Positions 31,565-41,120 of a stretch of DNA of 64,000 nucleotides are shown piece by piece. Below the pieces are notes generated by a model. The model saw only the letters and a program-made list of their open reading frames with translations, had not been told where the DNA came from and ran no database searches. The position numbers and the translations under genes are program-made. The DNA comes from Plectosphaerella cucumerina (lineage: Eukaryota > Ascomycota > Sordariomycetes > Glomerellales > Plectosphaerellaceae): the NCBI GenBank assembly GCA_020746995.1, contig JAGPXD010000004.1, positions 992,001 to 1,056,000 on the forward strand. Reading direction: 5' to 3'. Each line of letters opens with the position of its first letter. Positions within the stretch are counted from its first letter, which is position 1.

Positions 31565-31861
31565 CTATTCGCGACTCGTGTCCTCCTTTGGCGGCGTTCG
31601 CGGGCCGTAGCCCTGGTTGCGGGCCGATCTCTGCGCGGTCAGCACGACGTATGGCAGCGGCATGGCGAAGATTTTGAGACTCACGGCTTGCTCTCTTGCG
31701 GTGCGGATTGAGGAGCGCGTGTATGTGAAGAGGAGACACGCCATGGTGAAGGCGGCCAAGGGCGCAACTACAGTCTGTAAAGGGGTGTGTTAGATGAGTA
31801 CGGCGGTCAGTAGGGACATTCCAAGTCCTACTCGCGGATTGATATTCCCCCTAGGCGCCAT
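31565..31861 (-). CDS. Small single-pass membrane protein of unknown function
   Basis: A 79-residue protein made from two exons (31861-31832 and 31774-31565) joined by a 57-nt intron with a CTAAC-like branch site and TTTACAG acceptor. The first exon encodes only MAPRGNINPR. The second starts with a hydrophobic stretch (TVVAPLAAFTMACLLFTYTR) that should be a membrane anchor, then a basic amphipathic segment (SSIRTAREQAVSLKIFAMP) and a charged, Pro-rich tail ending PPKEDTSRE. The clean phase-0 splice that joins a conserved-looking start to the hydrophobic stretch argues that this is a real gene. I do not recognise the family. The neighbours are mitochondrial or redox genes, and a short N-terminal anchor flanked by basic residues would suit a mitochondrial membrane protein, but this is inference. 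Confidence 0.72.
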
Positions 31862-32549
31862 CTTGCATCCATTCTCGAGGGCTCAAAGAGAGAAAGTTGG
31901 ATGATATTGGGCAGCAGCCAAAGTGAGCTGATGCTTGAAGATGGAGGATTATGTCAGCATCGGCATGAAGTGCCGGAGCATGCGCTTCGCTGGGGCGCAG
32001 CGGTTGTAGCTGAGCCACATGGCGACATGGCACCGACCCGCTTGTTAGCCGGTCCAAACCCAGAGCTCTTCAAGACAGCTGTGCTGATTGGCCCCGTCTC
32101 CAGGGCGACCTGGGGGAGCTTCCGAACCGAATTGGAACTGCCCGGACGGGAGAGGCTTGAGGGATTGGAGTTGGCGTGGGAGCTCCCCGAGTCGTGGTAG
32201 GTTGCCCGTCGCAGTCCCAGTTCCCCCGTGTCGCAGCTTACTACTCCAGACCAGCACCGCCTGCGGTTCTCCCGGCCAGCCCAGCTACTTTTACCCAAAG
32301 TAGGACCGACCTCCTTGCCCTCCTCCGTCTGCTCTCTCCTCTCCTCTTCACCACACACCCGTCATCCCTCACCTCAACCTCTGCAGACATAGTTGTCTCC
32401 GGCGCCGCCGCAACATCCGCGTCGCGACCCCAAAGTCACCACGGACCACGTCCGTTCATCCCTCTCACCCGTCGTCAGCTGTGAAGCCCGCCACGCGCCC
32501 GCGCGCAACGTCCCTCATCCTCCCTTGGTCGCGCTCCCCCCCTGTCGCA
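31862..32549. other. Shared divergent promoter region (small membrane protein / peroxiredoxin)
   Basis: A 688-nt divergent region. The right half is strongly C/T-rich (runs of CTCC and TCTCC), typical of a fungal core promoter and leader. No other gene seen. Confidence 0.5.
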
Positions 32550-33492
32550 ATGCCCGTCACCCTCCGTAAGCGCAAGGCCCCCGAGCCCGCGCCCGCCCCG
32601 GCGCCCAAGAAGGCTGCCGCCGCCCCAAAGGCAAAGGCCAAGCCCGCCGGCAAGGAGAAGCCTGTCAAGGCGGCGCCCGCGAAGGCTGAGGCCGTTGAGG
32701 AGGCGCCTGCCGCCGCCTCCAAGCCCGTCAATGGCAGCGCCAAGGCCAAGAAGCCCGCCGTCGGCGACGTCATCACCATCGGGGGCTTCGGCGGCGAGGT
32801 CGAGACCAACGACGGCGAGAAGACTACCCTTGAGGCCCTCCTCGAGGAGAGCAAGACCGGCGTCGTCCTCTTTACCTACCCCAAGGCGTCCACCCCGGGC
32901 TGTAAGTCAACCTCTTATGCAGCATGGCATATCTCAACGCACCGCTGACACCACCCCAGGCACCACCCAGGTCTGCCTGTTCCGCGACTCGTACGAGCCC
33001 CTGACCGCCAAGGGCCTGGCCATCTACGGCCTCTCGTCCGACTCGCCCAAGGCCAACACGACCTTCAAGACCAAGCAGAAGCTGCCGTACACGCTTCTCT
33101 GCGACCCGCAGCGCACCCTCATCGATGCCATCGGCCTCAAGGCCCCGCCCAGCAAGACGACACGCGGTGTCTTCGTCGTGGACAAGAAGGGCAAGGTCCT
33201 GGCTGCTGAGCCCGGCGGTCCGGCGGCTACGCTTGCTGTTGTGAAGAAGCTGGCTGAGGAGCTGGAGGATGTTGATGGCGGGGCTGACGCCGAGGCGCCG
33301 GCTATTAATGGAGATGCCAAGGCTGGGGAAGAGGAGTCTGCTGTGAAGGAGGGTGACGCTGAGGCTGGGGAGAAGGCTGATGCTGAGGAAAAGGCAGAGA
33401 AAAAGGACGAGGAGAAGGCCGATGAGAAGGCCGATGAGAAGGCAGAGGAGAAGGAGGAGAGCAAGGCTGATGACGAAAAGGCTGCTGCTTGA
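32550..33492 (+). CDS. DOT5: Nuclear-type thiol peroxidase (PrxQ/Bcp family, Dot5-like)
   Basis: A peroxiredoxin that reduces hydroperoxides through a peroxidatic cysteine, resembling the yeast nuclear enzyme Dot5. Two exons (32550-32901, 32960-33492) give 294 residues; the intron splits the active-site Cys codon. The motif STPGCTTQVCLFRD places the peroxidatic Cys118 and the resolving Cys123 five residues apart, the atypical 2-Cys PrxQ arrangement. The core also has GLSSDSPKANTTFKTKQKLP, LLCDPQRTLIDAIGLK and TRGVFVVDKKGKV. It is flanked by an N-terminal Lys/Ala/Pro-rich arm of about 75 residues resembling histone H1 tails, and by an acidic-basic Glu/Lys/Ala tail of about 80 residues with short tandem repeats. 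The arm is consistent with nuclear localisation. The tail is longer than in typical PrxQ enzymes. Confidence 0.9.
33406..33456 (+). repeat. Short tandem repeat encoding the Glu/Lys/Ala tail of the peroxiredoxin
   Basis: About four imperfect copies of a 12-nt unit (GATGAGAAGGCC and variants), coding for the repeated peptide D/E-E-K-A. The unit is a multiple of three, so copy-number changes would keep the frame. Confidence 0.75.
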
Positions 33493-34599
33493 TGGGAAAA
33501 CGGGTCTTAGGGCTGTACGAGATGAGATGCCTGGATGTCTGGACTCGTCTGTGACTGGGTTTTGTTTATGGGTTTTCGGGATTTGTACGAGGGAGCTGGG
33601 CGGTGCGAGCGATCGGTTGTACATGATATATCTATTGGTTTCATCCTTGCGCCCTTCTCAAGAGCAAGTCGATGATGATGCAAGTGTAGTTTGTTTTGGT
33701 GTGTTCATTTGACGACGTGTAGTATTTGCCTTCGAAATGGGCAAACGTCATCTCTCCTGTGCGCGGCCTCATGCGCGGCAGGCTCCTCTCAGAGACGCCT
33801 GACCACGTGCCTGTCAGGATGCGTGTCTGCCAACCTACTTAATTCATTCCTTCTCCATTTCCAGGCAGAGTTGGGCGTTGGCACAAAAAGTGCAACGCCT
33901 TAGAGCACCGTACACGGCAAAAATGCTGGTCTTTACCAGAATACTCCCGAGCCGCCGGGATTCAAACCCCGGTTTCGTCCAACTCTTTTTTCATTTTTAT
34001 CCTCCCGAAGCAGGACACATGTGAAGCTGGATGTTTGAGGAATATGCCCAAGATCCTTGATGAAGGTCTTGGATTGATGGCGAGATCAACAACGCCTGGG
34101 ATGTGAAAATCCAGGATGATAAGCCAGTAATGACATACACCCTAGATACCGGGTTAAAATCCGGGCAGTGCTGATTCCGGAGCCCTCCCTGGAACATGTA
34201 GCGAATATATTGGGAGTTGAGGCTGATCTCATGGTGGACGTATCACGCATTGCTCGACCATCAACACACCGCATCATCCAATTGAACTTGATTTCGTAGC
34301 AAACCATAGAGAAGTATGAAATCAACCACAAGAGCACTAAATGACACGTCCACTGACAGCTTCAGCCCCATGCAGCATCCCGACAGCGATCTCAGAGTAC
34401 AGGTTGAACGTCGTCCCACGTCGAGAGCCTCGCTGACATAATCACACGCGTGGAACCAATCACCTACGCTCAATTGATGACAACGCCCCACAGCAGCCAA
34501 CGGCAGCAACCTGCGTCCGACAAGCCGGTTCAAAGTGACCTCTATCCTGGCACCGACGACAAACCTCACCACCAGCCGCTCCCCGTCACAGCCGCCAAG
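33493..34599 (+). other. Intergenic region with lower GC content
   Basis: About 1.1 kb between two plus-strand genes. From about 33.7 to 34.4 kb the sequence is visibly more AT-rich than its surroundings and has no reading frame of interest. A CCGGG...CCCGG palindrome around ATTCAAAC at 33955-33972 resembles a tRNA T-arm but no tRNA can be built around it. Confidence 0.5.
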
Positions 34600-35387
34600 A
34601 TGGCCTCCAAGGTTGTTGCCAAAGCTGCCGGCGGCGTCACCGAGATCTCCAAGGTAAGCGACGCCATTGGCACCCCACGAGGGCTGCACGGCGCCCAAGG
34701 CTTCAGGCCGCCGAACCGTCCCCTCCGACCGCACCCTGCTAACGACTGGCCTCCTCCTCCCAGAAATACACCCTCCAGTCGACCGGCATCTTCGAGGCCA
34801 TCCGCCGCGTCTTCGCCCTCGACCCCAACCGCTCCTCCGGCGTGCCCCTCAACTCTCAGTTCCGCACCCCGACCCCGGGCGGCCAGGACCCCCTCGCCTA
34901 CGACGACCCCGTCACTGTCCCCGCAGGCGACATCGCCGACAACGCCTACTTCCGCCGCGACGTGCGCCGCGCCTACCCCCGCCTGAGCGTCTTCTCTCAG
35001 CCCGACGTCGTCAGCCTGCTGTCCGTCGGCAGCGCCGCCAGCCCCAAGGTCGAGCTGATCGGCGAGGCCGGCGCGCAGGCCCTCGTCGCCGCCCGCGAGG
35101 AGGGCGAGAAGGGCGGCCTGTCCGTCTTCCTGCAAAAGGCCAACGGCGTCGCCGAGGCGAAGAAGGACGTCTTCGTCAACGGCCTGCCGCCCCTGCCTTC
35201 GGGACAGGAGAAGAAGCCCGATGGCAAGTGGGATGTGCACAAGTGGGAGCTGGCGGAGGAGAACTCGTACCCTGCCAAGTGGGTTTTCCCTTTTTGCCTC
35301 TTGTCTCGCGGCTCTGCTGCGGGCTACCCTAATGCTGCTCAAACATGCTGACGAGAAAACAGGTACCCCTGCCGATCTTTCCAATAG
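34600..35387 (+). CDS. Mitochondrial complex I 21.3 kDa accessory subunit (NUZM-type)
   Basis: An accessory subunit of mitochondrial NADH:ubiquinone oxidoreductase found in fungi (the 21.3 kDa protein of Neurospora, NUZM of Yarrowia). Three exons (34600-34653, 34764-35278, 35363-35387) give 197 residues, about 21 kDa. Supporting blocks are MASKVVAKAAGGVTEISK joined across the first intron to KYTLQSTGIFEAIRRVFALD, then DPLAYDDPVTVPAGDIADN, RRDVRRAYPRLSV and VSLLSVGS. The last exon adds only YPCRSFQ, matching the conserved Tyr-Pro-Cys-Arg end of the family. Without that splice the protein would run into intron sequence. The N-terminus is basic and amphipathic but not a classical presequence. 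The gene faces the LTO1 gene tail-to-tail. Confidence 0.88.
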
Positions 35388-35628
35388 GCCATGACGGGAG
35401 GGTGATGATGATTTGGGGCTAGACCCGCGGGTCGTGTATATGGAGCGAGATAGATTTCTCCCGAGATCGCCTCCTAGAAAGTTTCTTCTTTTTTGTTCCC
35501 AAACGCCCGTCCCATGCATACGTGTGTGTGTCTCATCAGAGGTCGAAGCAGCCGCTTCTAGACCCAATTCGCTGTCAACAGCGGCAGCACACCTCCAAAG
35601 TGACTCCTTCGCAACTCAGAACTGGCTT

Positions 35629-36090
35629 TCAGGTGGCGGATGCTGCCGCAGGCTCCTGCACGTGCTCGCCGATCGCCCGCTCAACAACCTTAGCCTTGCC
35701 CTGCGCCCGCTTAACGCGGTCGTCGAAGTCGTTCACAGCCTCATCTGTGTTCTCCGTCGCCAGCGTCTCCGGCTCGACGAGCGCCCCGACGGCGATGACG
35801 TTCTTCTGTAGCCGCGCGTTGCTATTAGCGATGGGAGGTAGAAGACACGGCGCGGGCGCGCCCTTCTGCTGCTGTGCCAGCTGTAGACGGTTCCCCCAGA
35901 CGACGGCCTTGCCGTAGAGGCGCCCGCTTTCCAGGAACTTGTCGAATCCCTTCGCCATACCGACGGAGCGGCCTTCCATCTTGCCGGCCTGGACGCCGTC
36001 TTTCGTGCCTTGCTCGTAGCCTTCTACGTAGAATTTCTCCTCGAGGTTGAGGACGTCGTCGAACGGGTCATCCTGTGCGGGGGCGACCAT
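35629..36090 (-). CDS. LTO1: Lto1/ORAOV1-like protein (Yae1-Lto1 Fe-S adaptor)
   Basis: A small Yae1-domain protein related to yeast Lto1. In yeast it forms a complex with Yae1 that delivers Fe-S clusters to the ribosome-recycling ATPase Rli1. It has 153 residues and no intron. The signature is the Gly-rich helical repeat at residues 10-55: FDDVLNLEEKFYVEGYEQGT, then DGVQAGKMEGRSVGMAKGF with the regularly spaced Gly residues, and ESGRLYGKAVVWGNRL. The C-terminal part (VVERAIGEHVQEPAAASAT) is charged. Lto1 proteins normally end in Trp, which serves Fe-S targeting; here the end is SAT, so that adaptor signal seems to be absent or on the partner. The start at 36090 is the only ATG that fits the family. 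Confidence 0.82.
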   Translation of the reverse strand: MVAPAQDDPFDDVLNLEEKFYVEGYEQGTKDGVQAGKMEGRSVGMAKGFDKFLESGRLYGKAVVWGNRLQLAQQQKGAPAPCLLPPIANSNARLQKNVIAVGALVEPETLATENTDEAVNDFDDRVKRAQGKAKVVERAIGEHVQEPAAASAT

Positions 36091-36880
36091 TTTGGAGGTG
36101 AGTATGTGAGATGGACGAGCTGGTGAGATTTGTGAGACCAAAGGAGTGAAGATGTACAAAGACGAGGTTTAATGAGTCGAGTTGGATGACGAGTGAGTCG
36201 CGCGCGTGGGAGGCGTAGTGTGGTTGTGAGGTCAAGGTGGGATGCGGATTTTGATGCGGGGCAGAAACCGGCGTATTTCTAATACAGCAACCGTTATGGC
36301 CATTTACTTTTTTTCGGCGCCAGAGTCAGTACCTGTGTAAGGTATCTATCGACTTCAACACGCTCGAATCATGCACTGGTGAGATGTATATGCTGCGTCT
36401 AGACTCTTGCGACGCAGGTAGGTAGTCGAGAACAACATGGGAATACGTGGGCGATGGCTTCGGCATGGGTTGCAGCACATTTGACATGTCCCACCTGAAC
36501 TGGGGCTGTTCACCATGTTCCGCTGCAGGGCGCTTCACAAGTGGTCAACTCAACCATCCGGGCTGAACATCCCGGCTCTTCATTGCGGCTTACGCAGCTT
36601 AACCTAGAGACAACAATCTGCCAAGATGTTCTATGTAAATATCTATAAGTATCACCTCTAAATCCCACATCGCCCCATGTGGAGGGCGCGCAGATTGTCA
36701 ACTGAAAGGCGCCGCTTGCACTGGACCCCAGCGTCGGGTGCGGGCCGGACGACAAGCGGATCCCCCGCACTCTCACTCCGACCCCCGGAGCCGGATCCCA
36801 CCCGACGCTGGCCGACCTTCTCCTCAGCATCCCACCTGCCCATATATAGCATCCTCATCTGCCTCTCCTCATTCATTTCA
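36091..36880. other. Shared divergent promoter region (LTO1 / YCII protein)
   Basis: A 790-nt region between divergent starts. The right end carries a TATA-like element at 36843-36848. No gene is supported. Confidence 0.5.
36843..36848 (+). promoter_or_regulatory. TATA-like element upstream of the YCII-domain gene
   Basis: The sequence CATATATAGC lies 33 nt upstream of the ATG at 36881. If used, it implies a very short leader, in which case initiation could slip to the second in-frame ATG at 36968. Confidence 0.4.
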
Positions 36881-37483
36881 ATGGCATCCCGTCTCTTCAC
36901 ACTTCCTCGCACTCACCTTCCCAGCATAGCCAGCACCGTCCGTCACCCAGCCGCCGTCTTCCGCACCATGTCTTCCGCTGCTTCCCCCCGCACTTACGAG
37001 TGGCTCGTCGTCGTCCCCGACAAGCCTGGCACTCTTGCCAAGCGTCTCGAGGTCCGCCCGTCAGTAGTCTCATGTCCCCTGGCCCCCATCGTCCTCTTCT
37101 GACGTGCTTCCCAGCACCCACTTCGCCAACCTCAAGGACAAGCTCGACAACGGCATCTACAAGATGGGCGGCGCTGTCCTCGACGAGGTCCCCGAGACCG
37201 ATGACCCCAACACCTTCAAGTTCAGCGGCAGCACCCTCGTCTGCATTGCCGAGTCTAGGGAGGAGATTCTCGGCTGGCTCAATGCCGACATCTACGCCGA
37301 GACTGGTGTTTGGGATGTTGAGAAGGTTCGTCGTGGCCCCTAACCACCCCCTGAGTGAGCTGTCACTAACGAATGTCAAATAGGCCCAGATCTGGCCCGT
37401 ACGTGTACCCCCGGGCTCTTGTCCACCCAATGACACTGACATCTCTCCAGTTCAAGTGCGCCTTCAGGCACCAGTTCCCCTAG
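36881..37483 (+). CDS. YCII-domain protein with possible mitochondrial presequence
   Basis: A small YciI-like (dimeric alpha-beta barrel) protein of 145 residues; the reaction is unknown. Four exons (36881-37059, 37115-37325, 37384-37398, 37451-37483). The third exon is only 15 nt and encodes AQIWP. The domain covers about residues 40-145: YEWLVVVPDKPGTLAKRLEV, then RPTHFANLKDKLDNGIYKMGG across the first splice, FSGSTLVCIAESREEILGWL, DIYAETGVWDVEK and FKCAFRHQFP at the end. The His in RPTHF sits where YCII proteins place a conserved His. The first 29 residues (MASRLFTLPRTHLPSIAST and so on to FRT) contain no acidic residue and look like a mitochondrial presequence. A second ATG (codon 30) starts MSSAASPRTYEW and would give a cytosolic form. 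Confidence 0.87.
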
Positions 37484-37930
37484 AGAACTTCTCATACTTA
37501 GGCCTCATAGCGTCAGACTTACTTAAACAGTTGATATTAGAGCAATGCCGCATGTCCTCAGTCTGTCCCAAGAATGTGCAATTAATTCACCGCCCGGATA
37601 CACGCCACAACCCCTCCCTCCTCGAGATTGCCTCCCCCAGCTGTATGATGTGGCCCCCTTCCGGACCAAGAACCAGAACAGAAAAGACGCGCAGGAACCT
37701 CGAAAAATCAAACCATTGCCAGCCTGACACCTGCTTCCAAAATGACCGCGCTTGTTTCACGGACAGCGAGCGAGCACTGCGCCGTCCTCTGGACCCTTCT
37801 CGAGGGACGAGCGTCCCGGGTCCTCGATGATGTGTCCTTCGGCCACGGGGCAAAACGCCTCCACCCCCGTCACCTCGTTACCGACTGAAGTCGTTCTCGT
37901 CTCACCTCGATTATGCACAGCCGTGGCGTT
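37484..37930. other. Convergent intergenic region
   Basis: A 447-nt gap between facing stop codons. It should carry both 3' UTRs; nothing else is recognisable. Confidence 0.5.
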
Positions 37931-39676
37931 CTACGCCTTGGTTGGCGTGTCCGTGGTTGGTGCCGCGTCCAGCCGGCTCTCGGCAAGCGAATTGGCTAGT
38001 GCATCCGTTTCCACCTCTGGTGTTGTGGCATCGCCCGGAGTAGCATCATCCTCGGCATCGTCCTCGTCCTCCGCATTCGACTCTGCGGCGACGCGGAGGT
38101 CGTAGTTGAGCTCGAAGCATTCCGCCAGCAGCTCGTTCACGCTGCCCTGTCCCTCTGGGATGTCGCCGTTGAAGATGAACTTGCCGTCGACGCGCAGATT
38201 ATCGATCGAGTGGAGCTGGTTAACCGTCAGCGAGGCGACATGAATCAGCATAAATAACTCCTACCTTCATGCTGTAGGGGTACAGCTCCCGGACGGATGA
38301 CACGCCTCCGCTGTTCTTCACCTCGACCAGGCAGGTCTTGAGCGTCTGCAGCTGGTTGAAGATGGGGAGCAGGGCCTCGGACACGGGCTTTGACGACAGC
38401 ATCAAGAAGTAAACGTAGCCGTAGCTCCGCCTCACTAGGTAGAGCATGGTCTGTCATCGTGTAAGCTCAGTTCTGCCACAAATGGGCACCCAGTATGACT
38501 TACCCGCTGCACGTAGAGCTCAGCCTCCCGACCATCCTCATCGACCCAGTTGCCGTTGACACGTTGCTCGTCGATCGAGTCAAGCTCTCTCGTGTAGTCG
38601 TAGAGATCTGCCTCGCGAAGTGCCCATCGCCCTGTGATAGAAAGCTTGTCGAGGTCGTTCTTGATACGCAGGAGTCTGCTGTACGTAGGCTTGAAAGAGT
38701 CTGGAATCTCGCCGGCACTGCTTGGCAGTCAGAAAACGGGAAGCATTGCCGAAAGTCTTCGGAAGCTTACCGGTCGAGGACAATGTCTGCCCACAGCAGA
38801 CACTTCCTCAGAAGGTTGTCGACCTCGACACTGCCCGAGGGCCATTCGCCATCTTCCTTCTTGTACTTTCCGTCCTTGATATCTTGCTCGATATCCGTGA
38901 GTTGCTTCCGCAGCTTCTTGACCTCACTCGCAGAGAACTACTGGTGCTCAGTAATCGCCCGTGGGGGTGAGGGGTAAGGGGACCCACCTTTGACCGTGTG
39001 TTTGCCCAGGAGATGGACCGCAGGATAGAGATCAGAGTCTCGTGGACCTTTGGCAGGGGCTTCTCGTACTTCTCAAGACGCTTCTGGAGCTTGACGAGCG
39101 ACTTCTTGCAGGAGTCTAGGCGGTTGAGGAGCAGTGTCACCAGGTAGGGTGACTGCTCGGCGGCGGCGTTCTTGACGTTCCGCGTCAGTGTTGTCAGGGT
39201 CTCCTCGAGACTCTCGAGATCCTTGGCGCTGAACAGATCCACCTCGGCCAGATGATCCAGCAGCCGCTCCGTTGTTACCGTAAGAGCATAGGCAGCCGGT
39301 GCTGTGTTGTTCTGGCCGATAGTCATGAACGACAGCGACAGAAGAAGGAAACAGCTGTCGAGCACCCTGTCCACTGATTTCTGGTCAGCCCAGCGACATG
39401 CAAGGTGGGACCGTCTCACTGGCGGCATGCCGTGAGACGTTGGACGACATTGTCCTTACCTCTGTTCTTCTCGAGGACCTGGTCCTGTGGCCGAGCCTCG
39501 GTCAGCCGCCGCACCTGCTCAATCGTGTCCTGGTACAGCGGGATGATGTCCTGCTTTTGCATGTACGTCTTGCGGTTGTGCTTGAGCAGCTGGAGCTTGT
39601 CCCGGATGGCGACGAGGTTGTCCAGGATGTCCTGCTCCGTCGCATCGCGCGGGGGCGGGAAGCTAGGGGTGTCCAT
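37931..39676 (-). CDS. DUF2408/UPF0662-family fungal protein
   Basis: A conserved, mostly helical fungal protein of the DUF2408 (UPF0662) family, known from S. pombe but without an established function. Six exons (39676-39460, 39373-38988, 38937-38771, 38717-38504, 38450-38265, 38215-37931) give 484 residues. The sequence opens with ATEQDILDNLVAIRDKLQLL and RKTYMQKQDIIPLYQDTIEQ, then VLDSCFLLLSLSFMTIGQNN across the first junction. A coiled-coil-rich middle follows (VHETLISILRSISWANTRSK, SEVKKLRKQLTDIEQDIK) and then TMLYLVRRSYGYVYFLMLSS. The C-terminal 60 residues are acidic and disordered (ESNAEDEDDAEDDATPGDAT). The second junction needs a TAG acceptor three nt past a CAG to avoid a stop. It shares a divergent promoter with the ribosomal P1 gene. 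Confidence 0.88.
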
Positions 39677-40470
39677 GATGGGAGGGTTCCTCGTTGCTTG
39701 AGGTGCGTGGTGATGACAGAAGAGAGAGTCTGCGTCTTGCGCAGGCGAAATAGGCTTGACGATATGCTATCGCAGTCGGGGATGACGATGTCACTCAATT
39801 CGCCGAGGCGCAGTCGACATGGGTCTGAGGCGAGAGTCGGCCTGCTTCGGATGCTCGGTCGACGAGGCAAAGGATACGAGGGGGGGTGCCAGAGATACGC
39901 GGTTGCTGTTCACGGGCTCGATGTTCCACCGGGTTCGACGCGACGAGTTTGGCGATGATGTGGTGATGCGATTGGTAATCTTTGCGGTTGGCGAGCTGGA
40001 GGCGATGCGGGCAAAGAAGGACGACGTCAAGCTGCGATGCGGGACACCGAAGGTTCCCAGTCACTACAGGCCGGAAGCTCGCTGCTTGGGACCGTCCAAG
40101 ACCGTCAATGGTGGGGGAGGGGAACTCCAGCCCCAAATACCGAGTGGGGCACGCTAAGCCTGGCAGGGTCAAGCTGCAGTCGACACCCTTGGCAGCCGGA
40201 GAGGGGCACATCTCAGACCTGATTGGCTGAAGTCATGAACCAATCACAGGGCGCTCCGCGGGGCCGGCGCCTCGCCTCAGGTGTGCCGAATTTTGGCCGG
40301 CTGATTAGGTTTCCAAAGCCCTGCTAAATTTTGACTGGCTCTCGTTTTGGTGGGCTTCCCTCTCCCGCGATACGCAACCTCGACTCGGACTCTCGACGAC
40401 CACCACACTTCGTGTAGACCAGACCATCTACGATCAGTCAACAAGTTCACCGATCACCAAACACATCAAG
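39677..40470. other. Shared divergent promoter region (DUF2408 / RPP1)
   Basis: A 794-nt divergent region carrying a paired CCAAT-type motif (separate entry). The last 120 nt before the RPP1 start is a CT-rich leader, typical of ribosomal protein genes. Confidence 0.55.
40221..40245. promoter_or_regulatory. Paired CCAAT boxes (GATTGG...CCAATC inverted repeat)
   Basis: GATTGG and CCAATC form a perfect 6-bp inverted repeat around a 13-nt centre. CCAAT is the binding site of the fungal HAP/CBC complex in either orientation. The pair lies about 230 nt upstream of the ribosomal P1 ATG and about 550 nt upstream of the DUF2408 start on the other strand. Its role is inferred. Confidence 0.5.
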
Positions 40471-41120
40471 ATGTCGAACGCCGAGCTTGCTTCGTCCTAC
40501 GCGGCGCTGATCCTCGCCGACGATGGCGTTGAGATTACCGTGAGTCCCGCCCGATTCGCAGGGGAGCGCGGGACAGAAAACTCCCCGCCGCCGCCCGATG
40601 CGCAAACAACAAATATCGCTCCACGAGACGGAGAACATCGCATAGACCAAAATCGCTGACTCTTTGCTTTCGCAATTGCAGGCCGACAAGCTTCAGACCC
40701 TGATCAAGGCCGCGAAGGTCGAGGAGGTTGAGCCCATCTGGACTTCCCTGTTCGCCAAGGTACGATGCCTTTCGCCCACCCACGAAATCGAACACTGCGA
40801 CACATGAACACCACCACTCAGTCGCATGACGAACGACGATGACTGACTGGATTCCGTTGAACAGGCTCTTGAGGGCAAGGACGTCAAGGACCTGCTCTCC
40901 AACGTCGGCTCCGGTGGTGCCGCCGCTGCTCCCGGTGCTGGTGGTGCCGCTGCCGCTGGTGGCGCCGCCGAGGAGGCCAAGGTTGAGGAGAAGGAGGAGG
41001 GTACGTTGCCGACCCACGACCGGCTCTCGCCAGGTATCCAACATAGAGGACTGACACTGACGTCCACCCACAGAGAAGGAGGAGTCCGACGACGACATGG
41101 GATTCGGTCTCTTCGACTAA
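40471..41120 (+). CDS. RPP1: 60S acidic ribosomal protein P1
   Basis: One of the stalk proteins of the large ribosomal subunit, which recruits translational GTPases. Four exons (40471-40539, 40682-40759, 40865-41000, 41074-41120) give 109 residues, the usual size. The dimerisation domain reads MSNAELASSYAALILADDG, then DKLQTLIKAAKVEEVEPIW. An Ala/Gly-rich hinge follows, and the C-terminus EESDDDMGFGLFD is the universally conserved factor-binding peptide. WTSLFAKALEGKDVKDLL identifies P1 rather than P2. Introns are comparatively long (142, 105 and 73 nt), which is common in fungal ribosomal protein genes. Confidence 0.97.

Noticed and set aside
33944..33972. tRNA-like T-arm (CCGGG palindrome with TTCAAAC)
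   Set aside because: The stem pairs only with an 8-nt loop, the invariant C56 equivalent is missing on the minus strand, and no D-arm, anticodon arm or acceptor stem can be formed around it on either strand.
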